From contig NZ_JMPI01000030.1 of assembly GCF_000735355.1 (NCBI RefSeq), positions 1 to 64,000 on the forward strand: 64,000 bases of DNA. Direction: 5' to 3'. This document shows, one piece after another, positions 56,655 to 64,000 of this stretch. The position numbers and the translations under genes are program-made. This DNA is from Buttiauxella agrestis ATCC 33320 (lineage in GTDB: Bacteria > Pseudomonadota > Gammaproteobacteria > Enterobacterales > Enterobacteriaceae). The first letter of the stretch is position 1; each line of letters opens with the position of its first letter. The notes beneath the pieces are model-generated. The model was not told the origin of the DNA and searched no databases. It worked only from the letters and a program-made list of their open reading frames with translations.

Positions 56655-57236
56655 ATGTCGTTCGAATTACCTGCACTACCATATGCGAAAGATGCTTTAG
56701 CCCCACACATCTCTGCCGAAACGCTGGAATACCATTACGGTAAACACCATCAAACCTACGTCACTAACCTGAACAATCTGGTTAAGGGCACCGCGTTTGA
56801 AGGTAAAACTCTGGAAGAGATCGTTCGTACTTCAGAAGGCGGCGTATTCAACAACGCAGCACAGGTGTGGAACCACACTTTCTACTGGAATTGCCTGGCA
56901 CCAAACGCAGGTGGCGAGCCAACAGGCGCACTGCTGGAAGCCATCAATAAGTCTTTCGGTAGCTTTGCTGAATTCAAACAACAGTTTACCGACGCGGCTA
57001 TCAAAAACTTCGGCGCGGGTTGGACCTGGCTGGTTAAGCAAGAAGATGGCGCATTAGCTATCGTTTCAACGTCTAACGCGGGCACCCCGCTGACCACTGC
57101 GGCAAAACCGCTGTTGACAGTAGACGTTTGGGAACATGCTTACTACATCGACTACCGTAATGCTCGCGCAGGCTACCTTGAGCATTTCTGGGCGCTGGTG
57201 AACTGGGAATTTGTTGCGAAGAATCTGGCAGCGTAA
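56655..57236 (+). CDS. sodB: Iron superoxide dismutase
   Basis: 193 residues from [12 protein letters not shown] behind AAGGAG; an eight-codon extension is not used. Iron ligands His27, His74, Asp157 and His161 are all in place ([27 protein letters not shown]). Cytosolic. In E. coli it is controlled by Fur through RyhB, but I do not see a convincing RyhB site here by eye. Confidence 0.98.
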   Translation: MSFELPALPYAKDALAPHISAETLEYHYGKHHQTYVTNLNNLVKGTAFEGKTLEEIVRTSEGGVFNNAAQVWNHTFYWNCLAPNAGGEPTGALLEAINKSFGSFAEFKQQFTDAAIKNFGAGWTWLVKQEDGALAIVSTSNAGTPLTTAAKPLLTVDVWEHAYYIDYRNARAGYLEHFWALVNWEFVAKNLAA

Positions 57237-57250
57237 AACCTAAAAGATAT

Positions 57251-57273
57251 GGGCCGCGATTGCGGCCCATTTT
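57251..57273 (+). terminator. Rho-independent terminator after sodB
   Basis: GGGCCGC-GATT-GCGGCCC followed by ATTTT. It also borders the 3' end of the converging cydH. Confidence 0.9.
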
Positions 57274-57275
57274 AA

Positions 57276-57365
57276 TCAGTGCAGTACGGCAGTTAACGCG
57301 CCACAGACGATCAGTGCCAGAACAATGACCGTTGTGGTGATTGAAAATTTCAAATCTGTGCTCAT
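57276..57365 (-). CDS. cydH: CydH (YnhF), small subunit of cytochrome bd-I oxidase
   Basis: 29 codons: starts MSTDLKFSI and ends GALTAVLH, with one hydrophobic helix at about 8-27. It matches E. coli CydH/YnhF in length, N-terminus and position between sodB and purR. CydH is a single-helix subunit bound to CydA that blocks an oxygen channel in cytochrome bd-I. AGGAG (rc of 57373-57378) precedes the ATG. The ydhP gene that accompanies it in E. coli is absent. Confidence 0.92.
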   Translation of the reverse strand: MSTDLKFSITTTVIVLALIVCGALTAVLH

Positions 57366-57601
57366 CAATAAACTCCTTTTAATTACCTTACAATCGGTGT
57401 GTCAGAGCGATTTTCCCACAACCAGAAATAAAAATCCTCCTGGTTTTAACCTGATATCACTTTTCCCTCTTCCACTTTTCTTCCGGATAGGCCAAAATCC
57501 CTCGCTAATTTATTGCGTACCATCAATTCTATGCCCTCCTTCCGTTTTATGTCGCAATCCCGGCATACCCGCAACCCAAACGTTGCCTCAGGAGTCAGTG
57601 T

Positions 57602-57617
57602 ACGCAAACGTTTAACA
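57602..57617 (+). promoter_or_regulatory. PurR-type operator upstream of purR
   Basis: ACGCAAACGTTTAACA: the left half and core are perfect for the PurR box; the right half is weak. It is 45 bases before the purR ATG. A weaker look-alike, GCAACCCAAACGTTGCC, lies at about 57571-57587. Confidence 0.6.
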
Positions 57618-57661
57618 TATTAGTTATCAGGAGTTTACGATATGGTCTGGAGTGAAATTTA

Positions 57662-58687
57662 ATGGCGACAATCAAGGACGTGGCGAAGCGCGCAAACGTT
57701 TCCACTACAACCGTATCACATGTGATTAACAAAACTCGCTTTGTGGCGGAAGAGACTCGCAATGCGGTCTGGGCGGCAATCAAAGAATTGCACTATTCAC
57801 CTAGTGCCGTCGCACGCAGCCTTAAAGTTAATCACACCAAAACGATTGGTCTGCTTGCCACTTCCAGCGAAGCCCCTTATTTCGCCGAGATCATCGAAGC
57901 CGTGGAAAATAGCTGCTTTGAAAAAGGCTATACCCTGATTCTGGGCAATGCGCACAACAACTTTGAAAAACAGCGCGCTTATTTATCAATGATGGCGCAA
58001 AAGCGCGTCGATGGCCTGCTGGTGATGTGTTCTGAGTATCCGGAATCACTGCTGACAATGCTCGAAGAATATCGCCATATCCCCATGGTGGTGATGGACT
58101 GGGGCGAAGCTCGCGCAGACTTCACCGACTCTGTGGTCGATAACGCGTTCCACGGCGGTTATCTGGCCGGGCGTTATTTGATTGAGCGCGGCCACCGTGA
58201 AATTGGCGCCATTCCTGGCCAAATGGAACGTAACACCGGCGGCGGTCGTCACGCAGGCTTTATGAAAGCGCTGGAAGAAGCCGGTATCGCCATTCCAGAA
58301 AACTGGATTGTTCAGGGCGACTTTGAGCCAGAGTCTGGGTACCGCGCGATGCAGCAGATTCTCGGCCAGTCTCATCGTCCAACGGCAGTCTTCTGTGGCG
58401 GGGATATTATGGCGATGGGCGCGATTTGTGCCGCTGATGAAATGGGTCTGCGTGTGCCGCAGGATATTTCAATTATTGGCTACGATAACGTGCGTAACGC
58501 CCGCTTCTTCTCGCCAGCACTGACCACCATTCACCAGCCAAAAGATTCGCTGGGTGAAACGGCGTTTAACATGTTGCTGGACAGAATCGTCAACAAACGC
58601 GAAGAGTCGCAGTCCATTGAAGTGCATCCGCGCCTGATTGAACGCCGCTCCGTAGCCGACGGTCCGTTCCGCGATTACCGCCGCTAA
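57662..58687 (+). CDS. purR: Purine repressor PurR (LacI family)
   Basis: 341 residues. LacI-type HTH at 2-25 ([20 protein letters not shown]) and hinge helix [10 protein letters not shown] with the intercalating Leu. The ligand domain has [27 protein letters not shown]-type blocks for hypoxanthine/guanine binding. It represses purine synthesis genes and itself. Operator-like sequences lie upstream and inside the first codons (57690-57705). Confidence 0.97.
   Translation: MATIKDVAKRANVSTTTVSHVINKTRFVAEETRNAVWAAIKELHYSPSAVARSLKVNHTKTIGLLATSSEAPYFAEIIEAVENSCFEKGYTLILGNAHNNFEKQRAYLSMMAQKRVDGLLVMCSEYPESLLTMLEEYRHIPMVVMDWGEARADFTDSVVDNAFHGGYLAGRYLIERGHREIGAIPGQMERNTGGGRHAGFMKALEEAGIAIPENWIVQGDFEPESGYRAMQQILGQSHRPTAVFCGGDIMAMGAICAADEMGLRVPQDISIIGYDNVRNARFFSPALTTIHQPKDSLGETAFNMLLDRIVNKREESQSIEVHPRLIERRSVADGPFRDYRR
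57690..57705 (+). promoter_or_regulatory. PurR-type operator inside the purR coding start
   Basis: GCGCAAACGTTTCCAC within codons 10-15. It matches the PurR core GCAAACGTTT. E. coli purR has two operators downstream of its transcription start, so this fits dual autoregulation. Confidence 0.55.
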
Positions 58688-58692
58688 AATAG

Positions 58693-58772
58693 CGTAGGTC
58701 GTACAGCAGCGTCATCCGACAGTTCTGACGTAAATGGTGGATGACGCCTGCGGCTTATATCCACCCTACGAA
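58693..58772. repeat. BIME-like double-hairpin repeat, copy 3
   Basis: CGTAGGTCGTACAGC...GTCATCCGAC (58693-58720) then GGTGGATGACGC...TATCCACCCTACGAA (58736-58772). Same order of modules as copy 2. It fills the gap between converging purR and punR, and the punR stop codon (58766-58768) lies inside it. Confidence 0.78.
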
Positions 58773-59698
58773 CTCTGTGAAGCAGCGCTGTCAGGCTCCT
58801 GCAACCACTCCTGATTCATCGTTTCGCTATCTCCCAGATAATCTAATAACCAGGCTAGCGCGGGTGACGCATCATTTTGCTTCCACGTCAGGCAACACGC
58901 GGCATCCGGGAATGGGTTATCCAGCGTCAGCTCGCACCATTTACCGGAATCTACCCACGGTCTGGCGATATGCAATGGCACCATACCGATGCACAAACCT
59001 GCACTCAGGCAATCGGAACCCGACTCCCAATCTGGCACTACTACACGCCGCTGGTTATCCAGCAGCCAGGTAATACGCTTTGGCAAGGAACGCGAGGTAT
59101 CTTCCAGAACCAGCGACGGCCAGGCACGTAAGTCGTCATCACTTAATGTACCGCCTTGTACCGCCAGGGGATGATTTGCAGCCACCACGCAACGCCAACT
59201 CAGTGTCCCCATGTCCCGGAAGGCAAAACGCCCACCGACAGGAATGGCCTGCGTTGCGCCAATCGCAACTTCAACGCGCCCATCCGCCAGCGCGTCCCAC
59301 ACGCCGTTAAAGACTTCCTGATAAATATGCAGCTCGATATCCGGGAAATGGCGGTAGAAATCCAACACCAGCTGGCGCGTGCGTTCGGGTTTTACAATAT
59401 TATCGACCGCAATCGCCAGGTGTCCGCGCCATCCATTTGCGATCTGCTGGCACTGCTGCCGTGTCGTCATCATTTTTTTGATAACAGAGCGCCCTTCCTT
59501 CAAAAAAAAGACGCCCGCGGGGGTTAATTCGACATCACGATGACGGCGTTCAAACAGCGGAACAGCTAACCATTCTTCCAGTTGCCGTACCGTATAGCTG
59601 ATGGCAGACGGAACGCGGTGCAACTCCTGTGCAGCACCACTGAAGCTGCCATTGCGCGCCACCGCATCTATCACTTCCAGCGAATATTCAGACCACAT
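58766..59698 (-). CDS. punR: LysR-type regulator PunR (YdhB)
   Basis: 310 residues from MWSEYSLEV, as in E. coli; a 12-codon extension is not supported. LysR HTH at about 4-40 (GSFSGAAQELHRVPSAISYTV). The effector domain follows. In E. coli PunR activates the divergent punC for purine nucleoside use. The last codons and stop come from the BIME-like repeat, so the C-terminal tail (SAASQSS) is likely variable. Confidence 0.94.
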   Translation of the reverse strand: MWSEYSLEVIDAVARNGSFSGAAQELHRVPSAISYTVRQLEEWLAVPLFERRHRDVELTPAGVFFLKEGRSVIKKMMTTRQQCQQIANGWRGHLAIAVDNIVKPERTRQLVLDFYRHFPDIELHIYQEVFNGVWDALADGRVEVAIGATQAIPVGGRFAFRDMGTLSWRCVVAANHPLAVQGGTLSDDDLRAWPSLVLEDTSRSLPKRITWLLDNQRRVVVPDWESGSDCLSAGLCIGMVPLHIARPWVDSGKWCELTLDNPFPDAACCLTWKQNDASPALAWLLDYLGDSETMNQEWLQEPDSAASQSS

Positions 59699-59813
59699 TT
59701 TTCTGCTCACAAATTTTTTGAACGCAATAGACAAATATTAGCGTTTCACAAGCGTAATTGCACTCCGTACACTCTCGCGGCAATCAACCTGCAAGATAAA
59801 TCAAGAGAAAAAC

Positions 59814-61007
59814 ATGCAACCATCAAAAGGATTTCTTATCTGGCTGGCCGGATTAAGTGTGCTGGGGTTCCTCGCCACAGACATGTATCTGCCAGCTTTC
59901 GCGGCTATTCAGCAAGATTTACAGACCGATGCTTCCGCGGTGAGCGCAAGCTTGAGTTTGTTCCTCGCCGGATTTGCGTTCGCTCAGTTAATGTGGGGGC
60001 CGCTGTCTGACCATTTCGGCCGCAAACCTGTGTTACTGGCCGGGTTGAGTCTGTTTGCCATCGGTTGTATCGGCATGTTGTGGGTCGAAAGCGCCACCGC
60101 GCTGCTGGTCCTGCGCTTTGTACAGGCCGTTGGCGTGTGTTCTGCGGCGGTGAGCTGGCAGGCGCTGGTGACGGATTACTACCCGGCAAACCGCGCAAAT
60201 CGTATTTTCGCAACAATTATGCCGCTGGTTGGTTTGTCTCCGGCACTGGCACCGCTGCTCGGTAGCTGGATTTTGACGCACTTCGACTGGCAGGCGATTT
60301 TCGCCACCCTGTTTGCTATCACCCTGGTGTTGATGATCCCAACGCTGCGCCTGAAACCACGGACTCAGCATCACCCGCAAACTGAAGACAACAAAGTCAG
60401 CTTTATGTCGTTGCTGCGCAATCGCGTATATAGCGGCAACGTATTGATTTATGCCGCTTGTTCCGCAAGCTTCTTTGCCTGGTTGACCGGTTCCCCATTC
60501 ATCCTGAACGATATGGGTTACAGCCCGGCGGCAATCGGCCTGAGCTACGTGCCACAAACCATTGCCTTCCTGATTGGCGGTTACGGTTGTCGCAGCGCGC
60601 TGCAAAAATGGAACGGCAAGCAAATGCTGCCCTGGCTGCTGGCTTTATATACGCTGAGTATTTTCGGCACCTGGGCGGTTTCGATAAGCGGTCACGCGAC
60701 CCTGACGCTGCTGCTGATCCCATTCTGTATCATGGCAATAGCCAACGGCGCAATTTACCCTATCGTTGTTGCTTCAGCACTGCTGCCATTCCCGCAGGCC
60801 ACCGGTAAAGCCGCTGCGCTGCAAAACACGCTGCAATTGGGCCTGTGCTTCCTGGCAAGTTTGATGGTGTCCTGGCTTGTGGCAACGCCGCTGCTGACGA
60901 CCACCAGCGTGATGCTGGTGACCATTGCGCTGGCAATGTTAGGTTATCTGATGCAGCGCCGTAAAAATGCAGAGGTCTGGCAACCTGCTGAATCCGATGC
61001 GCATTAA
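59814..61007 (+). CDS. punC: Purine nucleoside MFS transporter PunC (YdhC)
   Basis: 397 residues, 12 hydrophobic helices, DHA1/Bcr family. Loop motif [17 protein letters not shown] (about 61-77) and the helix-5 motif [14 protein letters not shown]. In E. coli it imports adenosine-type nucleosides under PunR. Divergent from punR across a 115-base gap. Confidence 0.94.
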   Translation: MQPSKGFLIWLAGLSVLGFLATDMYLPAFAAIQQDLQTDASAVSASLSLFLAGFAFAQLMWGPLSDHFGRKPVLLAGLSLFAIGCIGMLWVESATALLVLRFVQAVGVCSAAVSWQALVTDYYPANRANRIFATIMPLVGLSPALAPLLGSWILTHFDWQAIFATLFAITLVLMIPTLRLKPRTQHHPQTEDNKVSFMSLLRNRVYSGNVLIYAACSASFFAWLTGSPFILNDMGYSPAAIGLSYVPQTIAFLIGGYGCRSALQKWNGKQMLPWLLALYTLSIFGTWAVSISGHATLTLLLIPFCIMAIANGAIYPIVVASALLPFPQATGKAAALQNTLQLGLCFLASLMVSWLVATPLLTTTSVMLVTIALAMLGYLMQRRKNAEVWQPAESDAH

Positions 61008-61117
61008 TGATGTTAGTGAATAACTTAGCGTGCTAACAATATTTCATTGAATCACTAAACAGGCGAGCCTATACTCATTAACGGCTCGGTTGTCAGCACA
61101 ATTATAATGAAATCGTG

Positions 61118-61147
61118 ACGGGAGCCTTTGTGCTCCCGTTTGTTGTT
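61118..61147 (+). terminator. Rho-independent terminator after punC
   Basis: ACGGGAGC-CTTTGT-GCTCCCGT followed by TTGTTGTTTT. It isolates punC from the cfa promoter region. Confidence 0.88.
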
Positions 61148-61293
61148 TTGAGAGCTTTTTTTGTGGGCACTCGCCCCTTTCTCTGTTCTACGTCGGATAT
61201 CAGGCTCACGGTTTTTTCCGTGACATTTCTCACATGCCCAAAATAGCGTCTACGCTGTTTGAAGGTTCCTCACACAATGGTGATGGAGAAGCT

Positions 61294-62442
61294 ATGAGTT
61301 CATCGTGTATAGAAGAAGTCAGCATAAGAAATAACCCGTGGTATCGAATTGTTAACGAAATGCTCGCTAAGGCTGGAGTGGAAATAAACGGCCCGCGCCC
61401 TTTCGATATACAGGTTAAGCACCCCGATTTTTTTAAACGCGTCCTGCAAGAGGGTTCACTCGGGCTGGGTGAAAGCTATATGGACGGTTGGTGGGACTGC
61501 GAGCGTCTGGATATATTTTTCAATAACACCATTCGTGCCGGACTCGAGGATCAACTTCCCCGCCATTTAAAAGACACGCTACGCATTGCCGCTGCCCGGA
61601 TAATGAATCTGCAATCTAAAAAACGCGCCTGGATTGTTGGCAAAGAACATTACGATCTTGGCAATGATTTATTTAGCCGCATGCTTGATGAGCATATGCA
61701 ATATTCCTGTGGTTACTGGAAAGAAGCCACCACGCTCAGCGATGCGCAGAACGCCAAACTAAAAATGATCTGCGATAAACTGCAACTGGAACCGGGAATG
61801 ACGCTGCTGGATATTGGTTGCGGCTGGGGCGGTCTTGCGCAATATGCTGCCCGACATTACGGCGTCGCGGTACACGGTGTCACGATCTCTGCTGAACAAC
61901 AAAAAATGGCGCAGGAACGGTGTGCGGGTCTTGATGTCACTATTTTGCTGCAAGACTATCGCGAACTGGATATGCAATTTGATCGCATTGTTTCCGTCGG
62001 CATGTTTGAACATGTCGGGCCAAAAAACTATGCCACCTATTTTAGTGTCGCCGACCGTAATCTGAAACCGGAAGGGATTTTCCTGCTGCACACCATTGGT
62101 TCCAATAAAACCAATAACAGCGTGGATCCGTGGATTGATAAATATATCTTCCCGAATGGCTGTCTGCCGTCGGTGTGCCAGATTGCACAATCCAGTGAAA
62201 AGCATTTCGTGATGGAAGACTGGCATAACTTTGGTGCCGATTACGATAAAACCTTAATGGCCTGGAATGAGCGTTTCTTGCAGCACTGGCCTGAAATCGC
62301 CGATAACTATTCCGAACGTTTTAAACGCATGTTTAGTTATTATCTGAATGCCTGTGCCGGAGCCTTCCGCGCCCGTGATATTCAGCTTTGGCAAATAGTC
62401 TTTAGTCGCGGCATTGAAGACGGCTTACGAGTTCCTCATTAA
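61294..62442 (+). CDS. cfa: Cyclopropane-fatty-acyl-phospholipid synthase
   Basis: 382 residues, the E. coli length, from MSSSCIEEVS behind GGAG; a 20-codon extension is not used. SAM-binding motif LLDIGCGWGGLAQYA (about 170-184); catalytic/bicarbonate region in VGMFEHVGPKNY and the C-terminal YYLNACAGAFRARDIQLWQ. It methylenates membrane lipid double bonds at entry to stationary phase and in acid. About 145 bases between the punC terminator and the ATG hold its promoter(s). Confidence 0.97.
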   Translation: MSSSCIEEVSIRNNPWYRIVNEMLAKAGVEINGPRPFDIQVKHPDFFKRVLQEGSLGLGESYMDGWWDCERLDIFFNNTIRAGLEDQLPRHLKDTLRIAAARIMNLQSKKRAWIVGKEHYDLGNDLFSRMLDEHMQYSCGYWKEATTLSDAQNAKLKMICDKLQLEPGMTLLDIGCGWGGLAQYAARHYGVAVHGVTISAEQQKMAQERCAGLDVTILLQDYRELDMQFDRIVSVGMFEHVGPKNYATYFSVADRNLKPEGIFLLHTIGSNKTNNSVDPWIDKYIFPNGCLPSVCQIAQSSEKHFVMEDWHNFGADYDKTLMAWNERFLQHWPEIADNYSERFKRMFSYYLNACAGAFRARDIQLWQIVFSRGIEDGLRVPH

Positions 62443-62452
62443 TGAGTAATGG

Positions 62453-62478
62453 CCCCGGTATCTCCGGGGTCACTATTT
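62453..62478 (+). terminator. Weak terminator after cfa
   Basis: CCCCGG-TATCT-CCGGGG stem followed by TCACTATTT. Confidence 0.65.
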
Positions 62479-62584
62479 ACTGCAACTCTGTAGCATTTTC
62501 TTAACAAAGCGTGACCCTCCTCACGTTTCCTGGTCTCCTTTCTTCCTGAGTTTGATCCCGTTAACACTTATTCGTTTCTCAGTT

Positions 62585-62598
62585 GGAAACCGGTTTCC
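62585..62598. promoter_or_regulatory. LacI-family operator before the PTS gene
   Basis: GGAAACCGGTTTCC, a perfect 14-bp palindrome with the CG centre typical of LacI-family sites. It lies 51 bases before the EIIC start. A dedicated repressor probably lies outside the window. Confidence 0.65.
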
Positions 62599-62649
62599 GT
62601 TTTGTTTCACAATAACCGCACTTCCCGAAACAATAACAAGGATACCGCC

Positions 62650-63969
62650 ATGAGCATCTACCAAAAAATGGTCAATGTGATTGAGCACAAAGTCACCCCC
62701 ATGGCCGGAGCAATGGGTTCTCAGCGCCATGTCATCGCTATCCGCGATGGTTTTATCTCAGCTCTGCCGTTCATGATTATCGGTTCGTTCTTGTTAGTGT
62801 TTATTTTCCCGCCGTTCTCTCCTGACAGCACCTGGAGTTTTGCCCGCTCGTGGCTGAATTTCTCGCTCACTTATCGTGAACAACTCATGCTGCCGTTTAA
62901 CCTCAGCATGGGCGTGATGACGTTCTTTATCTCCGTCGGTATCGGCGCAAGTCTTGGCAAGCACTACAAGCTCGACCCTATCATGACGGGTCTGTTGGCA
63001 TTTATGGCCTTTTTGCTGGTTGCCGCCCCTTATAAAGACGGGCAGATTTCGACGCAGTATTTCTCGGGCCAGGGCATCTTTACCGCGCTGATTACCGCGA
63101 TTTACGCCAGTGAAATGTACGCGTTCTTAAAACGCCACAACATCACTATTCGCCTGCCAAAAGAAGTGCCTACCGGCGTGGCGCGCTCCTTTGAAATCCT
63201 GATCCCGGTGGTGGTGATTGTCGCCACGCTGCACCCGCTGAACCTGTTCATCGAGTCCACCACCGGCATGATTATTCCTGAAGCCATTATGCACCTGTTG
63301 GCGCCACTGGTTTCAGCGTCAGACTCTTTGCCTGCGATTCTGATTTCAGTGTTTATCTGCCAAATCCTGTGGTTTGCCGGTATTCACGGCGCGTTAATCG
63401 TCACCGGGATTATGAACCCGTTCTGGATGGCTAACCTTTCCGCTAACCAGACGGCGCTGGCCGCAGGTAATGTTCTGCCGCACATCTATCTGCAAGGTTT
63501 TTGGGATCACTATCTGCTGATTGGCGGCGTAGGTTCAACGCTCCCGCTGGCCTTCTTATTGCTGCGCAGCCGTGCCATTCACCTGCGCACCATCGGCAAA
63601 ATGGGCGTGGTTCCTAGCTTCTTTAATATCAACGAACCGATTCTGTTCGGTACGCCAATCATCATGAACCCGCTGTTCTTCCTGCCGTTTACGCTGGTGC
63701 CGATGATTAACGCAACACTTGCCTATATCGCGACCAAATTAGGTTGGGTTGCTCAAGTGGTATCGCTCACTCCGTGGACAACGCCTGCGCCGATTGGGGC
63801 CTCGTGGGCCGCAAACTGGGCGGTAAGTCCCGTAATCATGTGTCTAATTTGTATGGTCATGTCGGCTGTGATGTATTACCCATTCCTGAAAGCTTACGAA
63901 CGCACTCTGATCAAACAGGATGAAGAGCGTAGCGCGCAGGAAAGTGAAAACCCGATTACCGTGAACTAA
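62650..63969 (+). CDS. PTS EIIC, lactose/cellobiose/diacetylchitobiose family (ChbC-like)
   Basis: 439 residues from MSIYQKMVNV behind AAGGAT; a 16-codon extension is not used. About ten hydrophobic helices. EIIC signatures: HVIAIRDGFISALPFMIIGS at the N-terminus (binding-site region), LWFAGIHGALI (about 250), and FNINEPILFGTPIIMNP (about 325) with the catalytic Glu. It transports a beta-glucoside or chito-disaccharide while EIIB phosphorylates it. No EIIA or EIIB is seen before the window ends. The tail (EERSAQESENPITVN) is hydrophilic. Confidence 0.9.
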   Translation: MSIYQKMVNVIEHKVTPMAGAMGSQRHVIAIRDGFISALPFMIIGSFLLVFIFPPFSPDSTWSFARSWLNFSLTYREQLMLPFNLSMGVMTFFISVGIGASLGKHYKLDPIMTGLLAFMAFLLVAAPYKDGQISTQYFSGQGIFTALITAIYASEMYAFLKRHNITIRLPKEVPTGVARSFEILIPVVVIVATLHPLNLFIESTTGMIIPEAIMHLLAPLVSASDSLPAILISVFICQILWFAGIHGALIVTGIMNPFWMANLSANQTALAAGNVLPHIYLQGFWDHYLLIGGVGSTLPLAFLLLRSRAIHLRTIGKMGVVPSFFNINEPILFGTPIIMNPLFFLPFTLVPMINATLAYIATKLGWVAQVVSLTPWTTPAPIGASWAANWAVSPVIMCLICMVMSAVMYYPFLKAYERTLIKQDEERSAQESENPITVN

Positions 63970-64000
63970 TCAACTACTTTTGCCTGCCGGTCTGGCAGGC

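Noticed and set aside
57325-57615. 96-codon plus-strand frame upstream of purR
   Set aside because: Overlaps cydH and the purR control region; no ribosome site or recognisable domain.

Overview
The window is a stretch of chromosome from a member of the Enterobacteriaceae. Gene order and protein sequences follow the E. coli K-12 interval dcp-ydfG-rspR-ydfI-ydfJ-rspBA-ynfAB-speG, then cnu-ydgK-rsxABCDGE-nth-dtpA-gstA-pdxY-tyrS-pdxH-mliC-anmK-slyB-slyA-ydhIJK-sodC-ydhF-ydhL-nemRA-gloA-rnt-grxD-mepH-sodB-purR-punR-punC-cfa. It is not E. coli: several blocks are missing, added or rearranged, and the proteins are diverged homologues. A genus such as Buttiauxella, Kluyvera or a relative is possible, but I cannot fix it from this window. 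I see no tRNA, rRNA, IS element, prophage or CRISPR array.

Layout. (1) 1-3490: a broken monooxygenase-like gene, then yciC, yciB, a glycine-zipper protein and yciA. (2) 3488-11975: an accessory island with a chaperone-usher fimbrial operon on the minus strand (major pilin, chaperone, usher, two-domain adhesin, two minor pilins, LuxR-type regulator). Two tandem paralogous YaiV/IprA-like regulators diverge from it. (3) 11981-20006: dcp, then a purine-catabolism operon guaD-xdhA-xdhB-xdhC inserted between dcp and ydfG. Its divergent control region carries two PurR-like boxes. (4) 20363-28917: ydfG, rspR and the sugar-acid cluster ydfI-ydfJ-rspB-rspA, then ynfA, ynfB and speG. (5) 28969-39382: ydgJ, cnu, ydgK, the electron-transport operon rsxABCDGE-nth, and dtpA. 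(6) 39492-49821: gstA, pdxY, tyrS, pdxH, mliC, anmK, the slyB/slyA pair, the ydhIJK efflux operon and sodC. (7) 49904-57236: ydhF, ydhL, an isolated EptA-like membrane domain, nemR-nemA-gloA-rnt, grxD, mepH and sodB. (8) 57276-63969: cydH (29 codons, minus strand), purR, punR/punC, cfa, and the start of a cellobiose/diacetylchitobiose-type PTS locus that runs off the window.

How the genes fit together. Guanine deaminase and xanthine dehydrogenase take guanine through xanthine to urate. Elsewhere in the window purR and punR/punC control purine supply and nucleoside transport. The rsp/ydf cluster looks like a sugar-acid catabolic unit: GntR regulator, mannonate-type dehydrogenase, MFS permease, zinc dehydrogenase and mannonate-dehydratase-family enzyme. 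nemR-nemA-gloA form an electrophile/methylglyoxal detoxification unit, with a NemR-type inverted repeat before nemR and a second before nemA. slyB has a PhoP-type box and slyA has a full SlyA-type operator over its own promoter region. Three copies of a BIME-like double-hairpin repeat lie at gene 3' ends.

The least ordinary features are: the fimbrial island with its doubled regulator, one copy of which holds a seven-G run; the EptA membrane domain cut off before its catalytic domain but keeping a PmrA-like box; the PurR-like boxes at guaD; and a perfect CRP site in a long gap upstream of dtpA. I found no wholly new defence or biosynthetic system here.
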